Origin: Saprospiraceae bacterium
GTDB lineage: Bacteria; Bacteroidota; Bacteroidia; Chitinophagales; Saprospiraceae
Direction: 5' to 3'
DNA: 13,494 nucleotides
NCBI GenBank assembly: GCA_023299965.1
Contig: JALZVN010000223.1
Coordinates: 1-13,494, forward strand
The notes under the pieces: generated by a model
The model's database searches: none
Told to the model about the DNA's origin: nothing
The model's input: only the letters and a program-made list of their open reading frames with translations
In this document: positions 9,401 through 13,494 of the stretch, one piece after another
Layout: the number at the start of each line of letters is the position of its first letter
Position numbering within the stretch: the stretch's first letter is position 1
Program-made: the position numbers and the translations under genes

Positions 9401-12400
9401 TCTTCTGGAGCATATGGCAATATCAAAGCGACCCACCTGAGCTCTGGTGTGCAGTCCACCATGAATATGAATTATACAGGGATTGCTGCCGGATTTGTTG
9501 TTGAAGTAATGAATGATCGACCAGTGCAAGAACTGATAATCATGGATACTGCGCTATGCTGTTCTGATACAATTATAGTAGTCTTTGGGGAAGGGTGTGA
9601 TCTTGCGCTCACTGAAACGCATACAGATGCACAGTGCAACGATTTAGGAACGGTTACAATAGATATTGCAAATGGAACTGCTCCTTATGATATTCTTACT
9701 TCTGGTGGAGTTGCCAATTCATCTTTAAGTACTACAGATCAGATTACTATTGCAGATCTACCGGCTGGGTCTTATAATTTTTTGATTACTGATGCAAATG
9801 CATGCGTTCAATCTATAGCTATAGTAATTGAAAATAATTCTAGTAACATAGCGGTTTCTGCTATAGCGCAAAATGATTTTTGTGGCACAAATGGTTCAGT
9901 GGCTATTTCTGTAAGTGGAGGTACTGCAGCTTATACGATTGACATTGCCGGACCAGTTTCCAGTAGTCAATCAGGTAATGGACTTCTTAACCTGAACAAT
10001 CTTACATCAGGAAGCTATACCGTATCAGTTATAGATGCAAATGGTTGCTCAAGCAATTCAAGTTTTGTAATCAATAATGGATCAAATGGAACTAATTCAA
10101 TTCTAGCAATATCAGCTACACCTGTCAATGGCAGTTGTGGGCAAACACCTGGAATACTCATGAACATATCAGGTGGCGCACCAATTTATACGATAAATTG
10201 GACAGGTCCCGAAAATGGTACGACCACTACGAATAATGGTACAGTGAATGTGACCGATCTAAGCCCTGGAGCCTACAGCATTACTGTTGTAGATTCCAAT
10301 GGGTGTAGCGCTAGTACCTCCGTTAGTATTACAGATGATAATGGAAATCTGACAGGAGATGTTTTTGTTACCAATGCGTTTTGTAATGTGTTTGGATCTA
10401 TCTGGATAAATGTAAATACAGGAACACCACCTTATTTAATTGAGTGGACAGGAGATCAATCAGGTAGTTACCAAAGCAGCAATCAAATAAACGATATCTC
10501 TAATCTACCAGTGGGAACATATACAGCTACACTTACAGACGCAAATGGCTGTTCTATTTCAGAGACTCTTTCCGTAGAGGAAAATGGTATACCTACTTCA
10601 TTTGCAGGTACAGTAGGTAATCCTACTAATACTAATGATGGTACAATATTGATTCAAATACTGACAAACAATCCAAACCACACCGTGGCTTGGAATGGAC
10701 CAACTAGTGGAACTGTAACTATTGGAGGTCAGTTCTTTAATATTACTGGTCTTGTAGAAGGGGCATACACTATCAATGTTGTGGATAAAGATGGCTGTTC
10801 TTCTACTCAAGATTTTGTTTTAACAAATACTGGTGGAGGAACTGGCACTGGCACAGGAGGAAATGTTTATGCTGTAAATGTAAATCCTACGGATGTAACT
10901 TGTGGACAACCTGGAAATTTATTTTTGAATATCGCCAATGGTGTTTCACCATACACTATCGAGTGGTCAGGTGCATCATCTGGATCGGAGATTTCAAACG
11001 GAAATCAATTCAGTATTCTAAATTTAGGAATGGGAGACTATTCTGTAACTATTACAGACGGTATAGGAAATGTTGCCAATAGTTCTGCAAACATCTCAGG
11101 AAGTATTGCATTCGATATACTTACTTCTGCTAATAATGGATCTTGTGGAAATGATGATGGTAGTATTAGTATTTCAGTATTAAGTGGAACGCCTAATTAT
11201 ACTATCTTTTGGAGTGGACCAGTATCAGATAATGCAATATTTAGCAACGACGCCATCACCATAGATGACTTACCGAGTGGTTCTTATGACATTACCGTTT
11301 CTGACGCTAATTCTTGCCCACAGATTTTTACCACGACTATTTCAAATACAAGTGGTACTCCTGAAGCAGCATTTTCAGCAAGTACAGATGTCTTGTCTGG
11401 AACCTTCGCTAACCATGGATCATCTGGTTTGTATACTTGGGACTTTGGAGACGGCGAAACGTCTAACTCGATCAACCCTGTACATGATTTCTGTGAACCA
11501 GGCACATATTCTGTTTGCTTAACGGTAACGAATACTTGTGGTAGTAATCAGATTTGTCAAGATGTGACCGTAAGCATTCCGACTGATATAGTTGTTCTAG
11601 ACATTCAAAGTAGAAACGGAGGTGTTGGAAATGTGATTAGTGTGCCAGTGACTATTAGTAATTGCACTTCTATAGTTTCGTTAGCAGGTACCTTATCCGT
11701 AGAAGATGAGTCAGTGTGTACTATCCAAGGACTTAGCCCTGGGTTAATAAATCCTACATATCAAAATGGTAATGCTACGTTCAACTACGTGAATAATAAC
11801 GGAACAGGAGTAGCACTCAATAATGAAGACATATTGTTTTATATAGATGTGGAGATAGTAGGAAGTGAAGGAGAGTCAAGTAATATTTCTATCGTTGATA
11901 CACCCCTTCAAGTAGAAGTAGGTTCTATGGTCAACGGTTTGCCTACAGCTTTACCTTCTATTGAACTGAAGGGTGTTGTTACCGTTTCTTCTGCAGCGAG
12001 AGTTTATGGAACAGTGAGTACATATTGGGGAGAAGGTATTGAAGGAACTCAGATAACTATTACTAATGATAATGTCCAGAACGAGCAGACAACTGATATT
12101 AATGGATTCTATGAAGAGCCTGATCTACCATTAGGAGAGATGTTCTCCGTGATACCAGAGAGAGATTTTAACGATCAAAATGGCTTGTCATCATACGCAC
12201 TTTTTGTTGGGCAAAGATTTATCTTAGGTTTAAATCCTATAGAGATTGTTTCTCCATATCAAATTATTGCTGGAGATGCGAATTGTAGTAATTCGTTTAC
12301 AACGATTGATTTATTTATACTACAGCAGTTGATTATTGGTACGACAGAAGGCTTGGCCTTTTGTCCTTCATGGACTTTCGTACAAGAGCGAAATGAGATG

Positions 12401-13267
12401 CCGGTAGAGTTTGATGCGTACAATGTTTTCCCTTATGCCAATTCTGATGAAGTTATGATCTTGAGTAACGAAGAGTCTAATTTTGTGGGAGTCAAAGTAG
12501 GAGATATATTAGGACATGCCAATCCTCAAAACTTTGCTGATGAGGACTTGACAAAAACGTCAGGAACATTAGAAGTGATTGTAAATGAGGTTGATGTTCA
12601 ACAAGGAGAGGAATTTGAATTGAGTTTCTCAAGCAATAATTTTGATGACATAGTGAGTTTTCAAATGGGACTTAATTTTGATCAAAATGCAATGGCATTC
12701 TCTGAGAGCATTTCCTCTCAACATTCTGATTTAGCAGCTACAGCAATAGGAGAAAGTGATGCAGAGAATGGTGCATTACGTGTATCATGGTTTAGTTTGA
12801 ATGGTCAAGGATTGTCAGTAGATAGCAGAGAAAAAATGTTTACGCTAAGATTTGTAGCTTTAACAGATATAGACAATATCATCGATCACGTGGCTTTTAC
12901 GGATAAGCCAATTTTGAGTGAAGCGCATAACGGATTGTTGGAGAGATTGGATATTACATTGGAGGCAGATCAGGCTTTAACCACTAGTTCTGATGATGCT
13001 TTCTTAAGCAATTTTGAACTGAGACAAAACGCTCCTAATCCATTCAATGATCAAACACAAATTAGTTTTGTATTGCCAAGAGCGATGCAGGCAGACGTGA
13101 AGATCACTAATATTCTTGGGGAAACTGTAAAAGTGATTTCTAAGAATTTCAATGAAGGAGAGAATACCATAACACTTACACATAAAGAATTAGGTTCTGG
13201 GGTGTTTCATTATACCCTTATCGCAGATGATATAAGTATATCAAAGAGTATGATTTCGCTTAAATAA
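3377..13267 (+). CDS. Giant T9SS-secreted multidomain adhesin with dockerin/cohesin-like, Kazal, PPC and SprB repeats (3296 aa)
   Basis: The protein is a secreted, probably cell-surface-displayed adhesin. It starts with a signal peptide (1-24) and ends with a T9SS type A sorting domain (about 3212-3296). In between, in order: dockerin-like Ca-loops (28-111), cohesin-like domain (133-287), four Kazal modules (297-498), two PPC-like domains (507-758), SprB-like repeats 1-14 (about 762-1888), an inserted Cys-containing domain (1889-2075), SprB-like repeats 15-21 (2076-2661), PKD (2662-2735), cohesin-like (2736-2870), carboxypeptidase-regulatory-like plus dockerin (2875-3053), and cohesin-like (about 3056-3200). 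SprB repeats are known from the Flavobacterium johnsoniae gliding adhesin SprB, which moves along the cell surface and is exported by the T9SS; SprB is larger still. Here they probably form a long stalk. The start is fixed by the signal peptide and by a good promoter about 40 nt upstream. The gene stands alone, with a hairpin after the stop. No frameshift or internal stop is seen. Surface attachment and gliding are inference; a role in binding polysaccharide or prey is equally possible. Confidence 0.92.
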   Translation: MDRFYEKLFSILLLVFLCSTALSSQNKLWPGDANNNGVTNCVDLLYIGVGYQETGPLRNNATTLWQEQTVDSLWQSNYADNAVNLAHGDCNGDGIIDSDDLLMAIKANYKLSHASNSIPTSADGYTSSITGAPIADIVPDVLTVNEGNQVNIEIKLGDTALPINDFYGVAMVISYDKPFLDLSSPAQFTPEPNAFTDPTNSQSVNNIFTDTLNKQVEFSYVRTNQLNAGQGSGTIGTFAFIIEDDVIEPLLLDTMKIKIDSIRIIDKDLNSIPVDFANAEFKIAVADNARASNPTNCPKIFEPVCGINGVTYINSCFAKAAGVDVFTSGICYSECIEPDLIDVVALDECSNNYIPVCGCNDVTYLNSCVAENSGVTEYSIGACSDQAVCFDPNLVINSSGTFVDKNSGVITENCEETNEPVCGCDGFTYQNSCLAEASGITFYTQGACNNVCVNPDLMDPYANCVNTYEPVCGCNDVTYTNACEAESAGVVSYTPGPCGSSNVGNWCTNATPIACGDFLANESTIGETNDIDNYYWQSSVKYLGADKVYVITKDQPGDLQIGLEILTPGVNLDLFLLSGDCNNLTCIGASQSNNTATNNEGILLENAPLGTYYIVVDGLLPSYQGDFKLEVSCGDLDCNNVVALSCGQTFNYNNSLGDDNVSLYGCGNVLNVENNGNEVVHSFTVTQTGQVDIYLTGLNANLELFLLTNCDRGDCVKFSTNPGTTDEHISAYLQAGTYNVVVDGFNGASSNYQLLVDCPSSCSIDIDVYATGTNCGQNNGSFTVNSTGGTPGYVVTWSGPISGSFSTFSNTCTIYNIPPGVYEVTKTDANGCSKSATIEIQDLGSHLDAVLLVKDAVCNIKGSVNVTVQGGKAPYLINIAGPVSGTASSGFNNFNINQLSPGDYTIFITDKFGCTVTKDFTVLKDNNNFTVSGYTTSAQCESPGKIHINLANGSPTYTIHVTGPVSGSATTNSSSFNIPNLPGGTYTVLIEDANWCSDEMVFVIEDENMDIDLVPTNGICGAPGSLAINISNGTPLYNISWDGPSSGNVVSSSSTFEIPNLPSGAYSVTVVDGNWCQDFQVISIDNTISNLDADISIEDGVCGTGAFLVSFNDGTAPYTITYSGPDNGTSSTSANGFGANDLAIGTYTIDVVDASGCTYSEVVELGSNDAVINVNAWPNDGECGELGNIEFSVTNGSSPYTISYNGPSSNSVVSNSPIFVIDDLVTGAYDIEVTDENGCTDWVSTSIANSGSGVVISTSAWNGSCGTPGEVTVDIVGGSPGYNVVWDGPSTGAAVSATNSFTINNALSGIYDVTVTDALGCSDVGSQEVSNDANNLDITLSATDGTCGDPGSLAIGITGGTSPYTVSWTGPQSGSSTTSSNFNLNSLIPGIYVIAVEGANGCNKAGQIEILNNGVAPEVTLSTSASICNGGGDVTVIYGMGDALVSWSGPSSGSADATNGSFVIPNLQAGTYDITVDNGSGCEVIVSANIIDIENEINFSVATENGLCQTNGSATVSFDPGQFDIVWSGPSDGNVVDNTGIFLIQNLPAGDYTISLIDSDGCKKTQNFTIEIIDTPVNISAIGTNGVCNTLGAIDVDFSGTIGTVSWSGPSAGSSTSSNGMFTIVNLDSGTYTVSVALPNGCTGSMDVLIENIEEVVSVNGNPSDAICNTNGSIDVSASSNVISITYTGPISGSGIPIAGNFLLSNAPAGIYTIVAESSNGCTNETQTTIGTSAEVLNLVASANNGLCNENGSIDLTFNVGNTSITWTGASSGSAFAMNGLFNIENLIAGTYEVVITNDNGCIESASVMVERMASTIAISQNVTNADCCDLGTAAISVSGGSGALTYDWVPNISTTNALTDVEAGLYAVTVTDQNGCTASTTFSVLNDCMCPDLFELDTVFFDGSIPEQVCVPIPFLDNSLYRIILNDTDYTLPVRACDVDTLVQYSYVVLFGLGQDGPYRIDEWQANGQMFSGEVQTMQELTDSLNVWDPTGNWIHEPAQFSIVGGDSSGAYGNIKATHLSSGVQSTMNMNYTGIAAGFVVEVMNDRPVQELIIMDTALCCSDTIIVVFGEGCDLALTETHTDAQCNDLGTVTIDIANGTAPYDILTSGGVANSSLSTTDQITIADLPAGSYNFLITDANACVQSIAIVIENNSSNIAVSAIAQNDFCGTNGSVAISVSGGTAAYTIDIAGPVSSSQSGNGLLNLNNLTSGSYTVSVIDANGCSSNSSFVINNGSNGTNSILAISATPVNGSCGQTPGILMNISGGAPIYTINWTGPENGTTTTNNGTVNVTDLSPGAYSITVVDSNGCSASTSVSITDDNGNLTGDVFVTNAFCNVFGSIWINVNTGTPPYLIEWTGDQSGSYQSSNQINDISNLPVGTYTATLTDANGCSISETLSVEENGIPTSFAGTVGNPTNTNDGTILIQILTNNPNHTVAWNGPTSGTVTIGGQFFNITGLVEGAYTINVVDKDGCSSTQDFVLTNTGGGTGTGTGGNVYAVNVNPTDVTCGQPGNLFLNIANGVSPYTIEWSGASSGSEISNGNQFSILNLGMGDYSVTITDGIGNVANSSANISGSIAFDILTSANNGSCGNDDGSISISVLSGTPNYTIFWSGPVSDNAIFSNDAITIDDLPSGSYDITVSDANSCPQIFTTTISNTSGTPEAAFSASTDVLSGTFANHGSSGLYTWDFGDGETSNSINPVHDFCEPGTYSVCLTVTNTCGSNQICQDVTVSIPTDIVVLDIQSRNGGVGNVISVPVTISNCTSIVSLAGTLSVEDESVCTIQGLSPGLINPTYQNGNATFNYVNNNGTGVALNNEDILFYIDVEIVGSEGESSNISIVDTPLQVEVGSMVNGLPTALPSIELKGVVTVSSAARVYGTVSTYWGEGIEGTQITITNDNVQNEQTTDINGFYEEPDLPLGEMFSVIPERDFNDQNGLSSYALFVGQRFILGLNPIEIVSPYQIIAGDANCSNSFTTIDLFILQQLIIGTTEGLAFCPSWTFVQERNEMPVEFDAYNVFPYANSDEVMILSNEESNFVGVKVGDILGHANPQNFADEDLTKTSGTLEVIVNEVDVQQGEEFELSFSSNNFDDIVSFQMGLNFDQNAMAFSESISSQHSDLAATAIGESDAENGALRVSWFSLNGQGLSVDSREKMFTLRFVALTDIDNIIDHVAFTDKPILSEAHNGLLERLDITLEADQALTTSSDDAFLSNFELRQNAPNPFNDQTQISFVLPRAMQADVKITNILGETVKVISKNFNEGENTITLTHKELGSGVFHYTLIADDISISKSMISLK
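3458..3709 (+). other. N-terminal dockerin-like pair of calcium loops
   Basis: Two EF-hand/dockerin-type loops are visible: G-D-A-N-N-N-G-V-T-N-C-V-D-L-L-Y-I-G (from about residue 31) and G-D-C-N-G-D-G-I-I-D-S-D-D-L-L-M-A-I (from about residue 88). Each has Asp/Asn at the calcium-ligand positions and a following hydrophobic helix. The pair is split by a Trp-containing insert of about 40 aa. This N-terminal placement right after the signal peptide recurs in Saprospiria surface proteins. The domain could bind a cohesin-like partner or be a structural calcium module. Confidence 0.75.
3773..4237 (+). other. Cohesin-like beta-sandwich domain (N-terminal)
   Basis: Residues 133-287 read as beta strands. 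They carry the cohesin-like pattern F-Y-G-V-A-M-V-I-S-Y-D-K-P-F-L near the start and G-S-G-T-I-G-T-F-A-F-I-I-E near the end. The domain lies immediately after the dockerin-like loops. The match is by style only; a generic Ig-like fold is the alternative. Confidence 0.55.
4265..4870 (+). repeat. Four tandem Kazal-type modules
   Basis: Modules span residues 297-331, 335-383, 389-448 and 452-498. Each contains C-x7-C with the second Cys in P-V-C-G, then T-Y-x-N-x-C and a closing G-x-C or G-A-C, the core Kazal pattern. Modules 2-4 carry six cysteines, including an extra one in P-V-C-G-C; module 1 has only four and reads P-V-C-G-I-N-G. By alignment with ovomucoid (P1 is the second residue after the C-x7-C cysteine), the P1 residues are Lys299, Asn351, Glu416 and Asn466. 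Kazal domains are protease inhibitors in animals and also occur in bacterial surface proteins; inhibition here is not shown. Confidence 0.85.
4895..5650 (+). other. Two PPC-like (pre-peptidase C-terminal-like) beta domains
   Basis: Residues 507-633 and 638-758 each begin with a Cys pair (C-T-N-A-T-P-I-A-C-G; C-N-N-V-V-A-L-S-C-G). They continue with a strand of the type L-D-L-F-L-L or L-E-L-F-L-L and close with G-T-Y-Y-I-V-V-D-G or G-T-Y-N-V-V-V-D-G and a Y-x-L-x-V-x-C end. These are the hallmarks of PPC domains in Bacteroidota secreted proteins. They may bind carbohydrate or simply act as spacers. Confidence 0.65.
5660..9040 (+). repeat. SprB-like repeat array A, 14 repeats
   Basis: Repeats of about 80 aa begin near residues 764, 846, 927, 1009, 1091, 1171, 1254, 1336, 1417, 1497, 1577, 1657, 1737 and 1817. 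The unit pattern is (N/D)G-x-C, then a beta strand, G-G/N-G-x-x-P-Y-x-I-x-W-x-G-P-x-S-G, then L-x-x-G-x-Y-x-V-x-V-x-D-x-N-G-C. Each repeat has one Cys early and one in the N-G-C motif, suggesting an intradomain disulfide. Repeat 14 is the most canonical SprB form (Y-D-W-V-P-N-I-S-T-T-N-A-L); the W-x-G-P-x-S-G form is a variant assigned by pattern. Repeats 9-13 lack the P-Y-T loop. The array is best read as a long beta-rich stalk. Confidence 0.82.
9041..9601 (+). other. 187-aa inserted domain interrupting the SprB array
   Basis: Residues 1889-2075 do not follow the repeat pattern. The segment opens with C-M-C-P-D-L-F. It includes V-C-V-P-I-P-F, a Y-S-Y-V-V-L-F-G-L-G stretch, R-I-D-E-W-Q-A-N-G, W-D-P-T-G-N-W and G-G-D-S-S-G-A-Y-G-N-I, and ends near A-L-C-C-S-D-T-I and E-G-C-D. 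Similar segments occur, from memory, in other Saprospiria SprB-repeat proteins. Function is unknown; it may be a functional head exposed in mid-stalk. Confidence 0.6.
9602..11359 (+). repeat. SprB-like repeat array B, 7 repeats
   Basis: Repeats begin near residues 2076, 2158, 2241, 2324, 2405, 2497 and 2577, with the same unit pattern as array A. Repeat 19 (from 2405) lacks the early cysteine (N-P-T-N-T-N-D-G). Repeat 20 (from 2497) lacks the late one (D-G-I-G-N instead of D-x-N-G-C). A Gly/Thr linker lies between them. Confidence 0.8.
10830..10864 (+). other. Gly/Thr-rich linker between SprB-like repeats 19 and 20
   Basis: A short low-complexity stretch (T-G-G-G-T-G-T-G-T-G-G-N), encoded by near-repeats of ACTGGC/ACAGGA, is the only hinge-like linker inside the repeat arrays. 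It is expected to be flexible. It sits exactly between the two repeats that have each lost a cysteine. Confidence 0.75.
11360..11581 (+). other. PKD domain
   Basis: Residues 2662-2735 contain the classic PKD motif W-D-F-G-D-G (2688-2693), followed by N-P-V-H-D-F and G-T-Y-S-V-C-L-T-V-T-N. Extra cysteines (F-C-E, V-C-L, T-C-G, I-C-Q) suggest disulfide stabilisation. PKD domains are common in Bacteroidota surface proteins as spacers or ligand-binding units. Confidence 0.88.
11582..11986 (+). other. Cohesin-like domain (central C-terminal region)
   Basis: Residues 2736-2870 begin I-V-V-L-D-I-Q-S-R-N-G-G-V-G-N-V-I-S-V-P-V-T. They continue with I-V-S-L-A-G-T-L-S-V and a late L-F-Y-I-D-V-E-I strand, the usual cohesin-like layout (G-x-x-V-x-V-P-V, then a core strand, then an F-x-V strand). 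The assignment rests on pattern alone. Confidence 0.6.
11999..12535 (+). other. Carboxypeptidase-regulatory-like segment plus dockerin-like module
   Basis: Residues from about 2876 (V-Y-G-T-V ... Q-T-T-D-I-N-G-F-Y) form a short regulatory-like beta domain. It runs into a dockerin-type module: N-G-L-S-S-Y-A-L-F-V-G-Q-R-F-I-L-G, then A-G-D-A-N-C-S-N-S-F-T-T-I-D-L-F-I-L-Q-Q-L-I-I-G, closing with F-V-G-V-K-V-G-D-I-L-G-H-A at about 3053. This combination is very common near the C-terminus of Saprospiria T9SS proteins. The first calcium loop is degenerate. Confidence 0.75.
12542..12976 (+). other. Cohesin-like domain (C-terminal)
   Basis: Residues about 3056-3200 carry V-Q-Q-G-E-E-F-E-L-S-F, then I-V-S-F-Q-M-G-L-N-F-D-Q-N-A-M and late L-R-V-S-W-F-S and M-F-T-L-R-F strands, a cohesin-like outline. 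It directly precedes the sorting domain. Confidence 0.6.
13010..13264 (+). other. T9SS type A C-terminal sorting domain
   Basis: Residues about 3212-3296 begin with the hallmark F-E-L-R-Q-N-A-P-N-P-F-N-D-Q-T. They continue I-S-F-V-L-P, then I-T-N-I-L-G-E-T-V-K, L-G-S-G-V-F-H-Y-T-L, and a terminal S-K-S-M-I-S-L-K. This domain targets the protein across the outer membrane and is usually cleaved by the PorU-type sortase when the protein is anchored. Confidence 0.93.
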
Positions 13268-13273
13268 GATTGT

Positions 13274-13336
13274 TATAGTAAATGATTCAGAGCATGTTTT
13301 CTTTCTTGGTTTTTATGCTCTGATCATTTTACTATA
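13274..13336 (+). terminator. Strong hairpin after the giant gene, probable terminator
   Basis: Arms 13274-13295 and 13315-13336 pair over about 21 bp with one single-base bulge on each side, around a 19-nt T-rich loop. The hairpin starts 7 nt after the stop codon. A classic T-tract does not follow it, so it may instead be an mRNA-stabilising 3' hairpin. It is near-symmetrical and could work in both directions. Confidence 0.65.
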
Positions 13337-13408
13337 GATATGAAAGAGGAAATTGTTCAACTAATTTAGGGTGCCTCTATTAACTGTTTCTAGAGTTGAA
13401 TGTAGATG

Positions 13409-13416
13409 TACTTTTG
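13409..13416 (+). promoter_or_regulatory. Possible -7 promoter element facing right
   Basis: TACTTTTG matches the Bacteroidota -7 consensus and is identical to the octamer at 3331-3338. The -33 region is weak (TTTC at 13387-13390 with 18-nt spacing). It would serve a gene beyond the right edge. The rest of 13268-13494 shows no gene. Confidence 0.3.
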
Positions 13417-13476
13417 ATTCGATTAAGATTTTTTTTACTTTTCTGATCAACCAATAGTATAGTTAATAGAGATATC

Positions 13477-13494
13477 CACTAGTAAGCACTAGTA
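13477..13494. repeat. Two copies of CACTAGTA at the window edge
   Basis: CACTAGTA occurs at 13477-13484 and 13487-13494, a 10-nt period, and the second copy ends at the window edge. Whether the repeat continues cannot be seen. Each copy contains the palindrome ACTAGT. Confidence 0.3.

Noticed and set aside
5660..11359. Regularly spaced repeats that might suggest a CRISPR array or DNA tandem repeat
   Set aside because: The period is about 240 nt, in frame, and conserved at protein level with diverged DNA; it is a protein repeat array.
13340..13369. Nine-codon plus-strand frame starting ATGAAAGAGG after the hairpin
   Set aside because: Too short and without a promoter or plausible product; expected by chance.

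Overview
The window looks like chromosomal DNA from a marine-type Bacteroidota, most likely a member of the Saprospiria (Saprospiraceae/Lewinella-like). The evidence is low GC, a TAnnTTTG-type -7 promoter element, no Shine-Dalgarno sequences, a type IX secretion (T9SS) sorting domain, SprB repeats, and the dockerin-like/cohesin-like modules common in surface proteins of that group. The lineage is inferred from protein style, not from a marker gene.

Left part (1-3114, minus strand): a compact three-gene unit read right to left. It starts with a soluble helical protein of 479 aa (1675-3114), a Bacteroidota family I recognise but cannot name. Its stop codon touches the ATG of a 208-aa two-helix membrane protein with a bacterial PH-like (bPH2, YdbS-like) domain (1048-1674). 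That gene overlaps by 14 nt the GTG start of a larger YdbT-like bPH2 membrane protein, which runs off the left edge (1-1061). YdbS/YdbT pairs are a recurrent two-gene module, probably a membrane complex; in Bacillus they have been linked to protection against certain membrane-active bacteriocins.

Middle (3115-3376): a divergent intergenic region. On the plus strand it holds a good Bacteroidota promoter (ATTG, 20 nt, TACTTTTG) with a 13-nt palindrome in the spacer.

Right part (3377-13267, plus strand): a single 3296-aa gene for a secreted surface protein. Order of parts: signal peptide; dockerin-like pair of Ca-loops; cohesin-like domain; four Kazal-type modules; two PPC-like domains; 14 SprB-like repeats; a 187-aa Cys-containing inserted domain; 7 more SprB-like repeats with a Gly/Thr hinge; PKD domain; cohesin-like domain; carboxypeptidase-regulatory-like plus dockerin module; another cohesin-like domain; T9SS type A sorting domain. 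It is probably a long adhesin displayed on or released from the cell surface by the T9SS. A strong hairpin follows its stop codon.

The most interesting points are inside the giant protein: four Kazal modules with different predicted P1 residues on an SprB-type stalk, complementary cysteine losses in two adjacent repeats flanking the hinge, a block of repeats with exact 240-nt spacing and its own loop type, and dockerin/cohesin-like modules at both ends of one chain.
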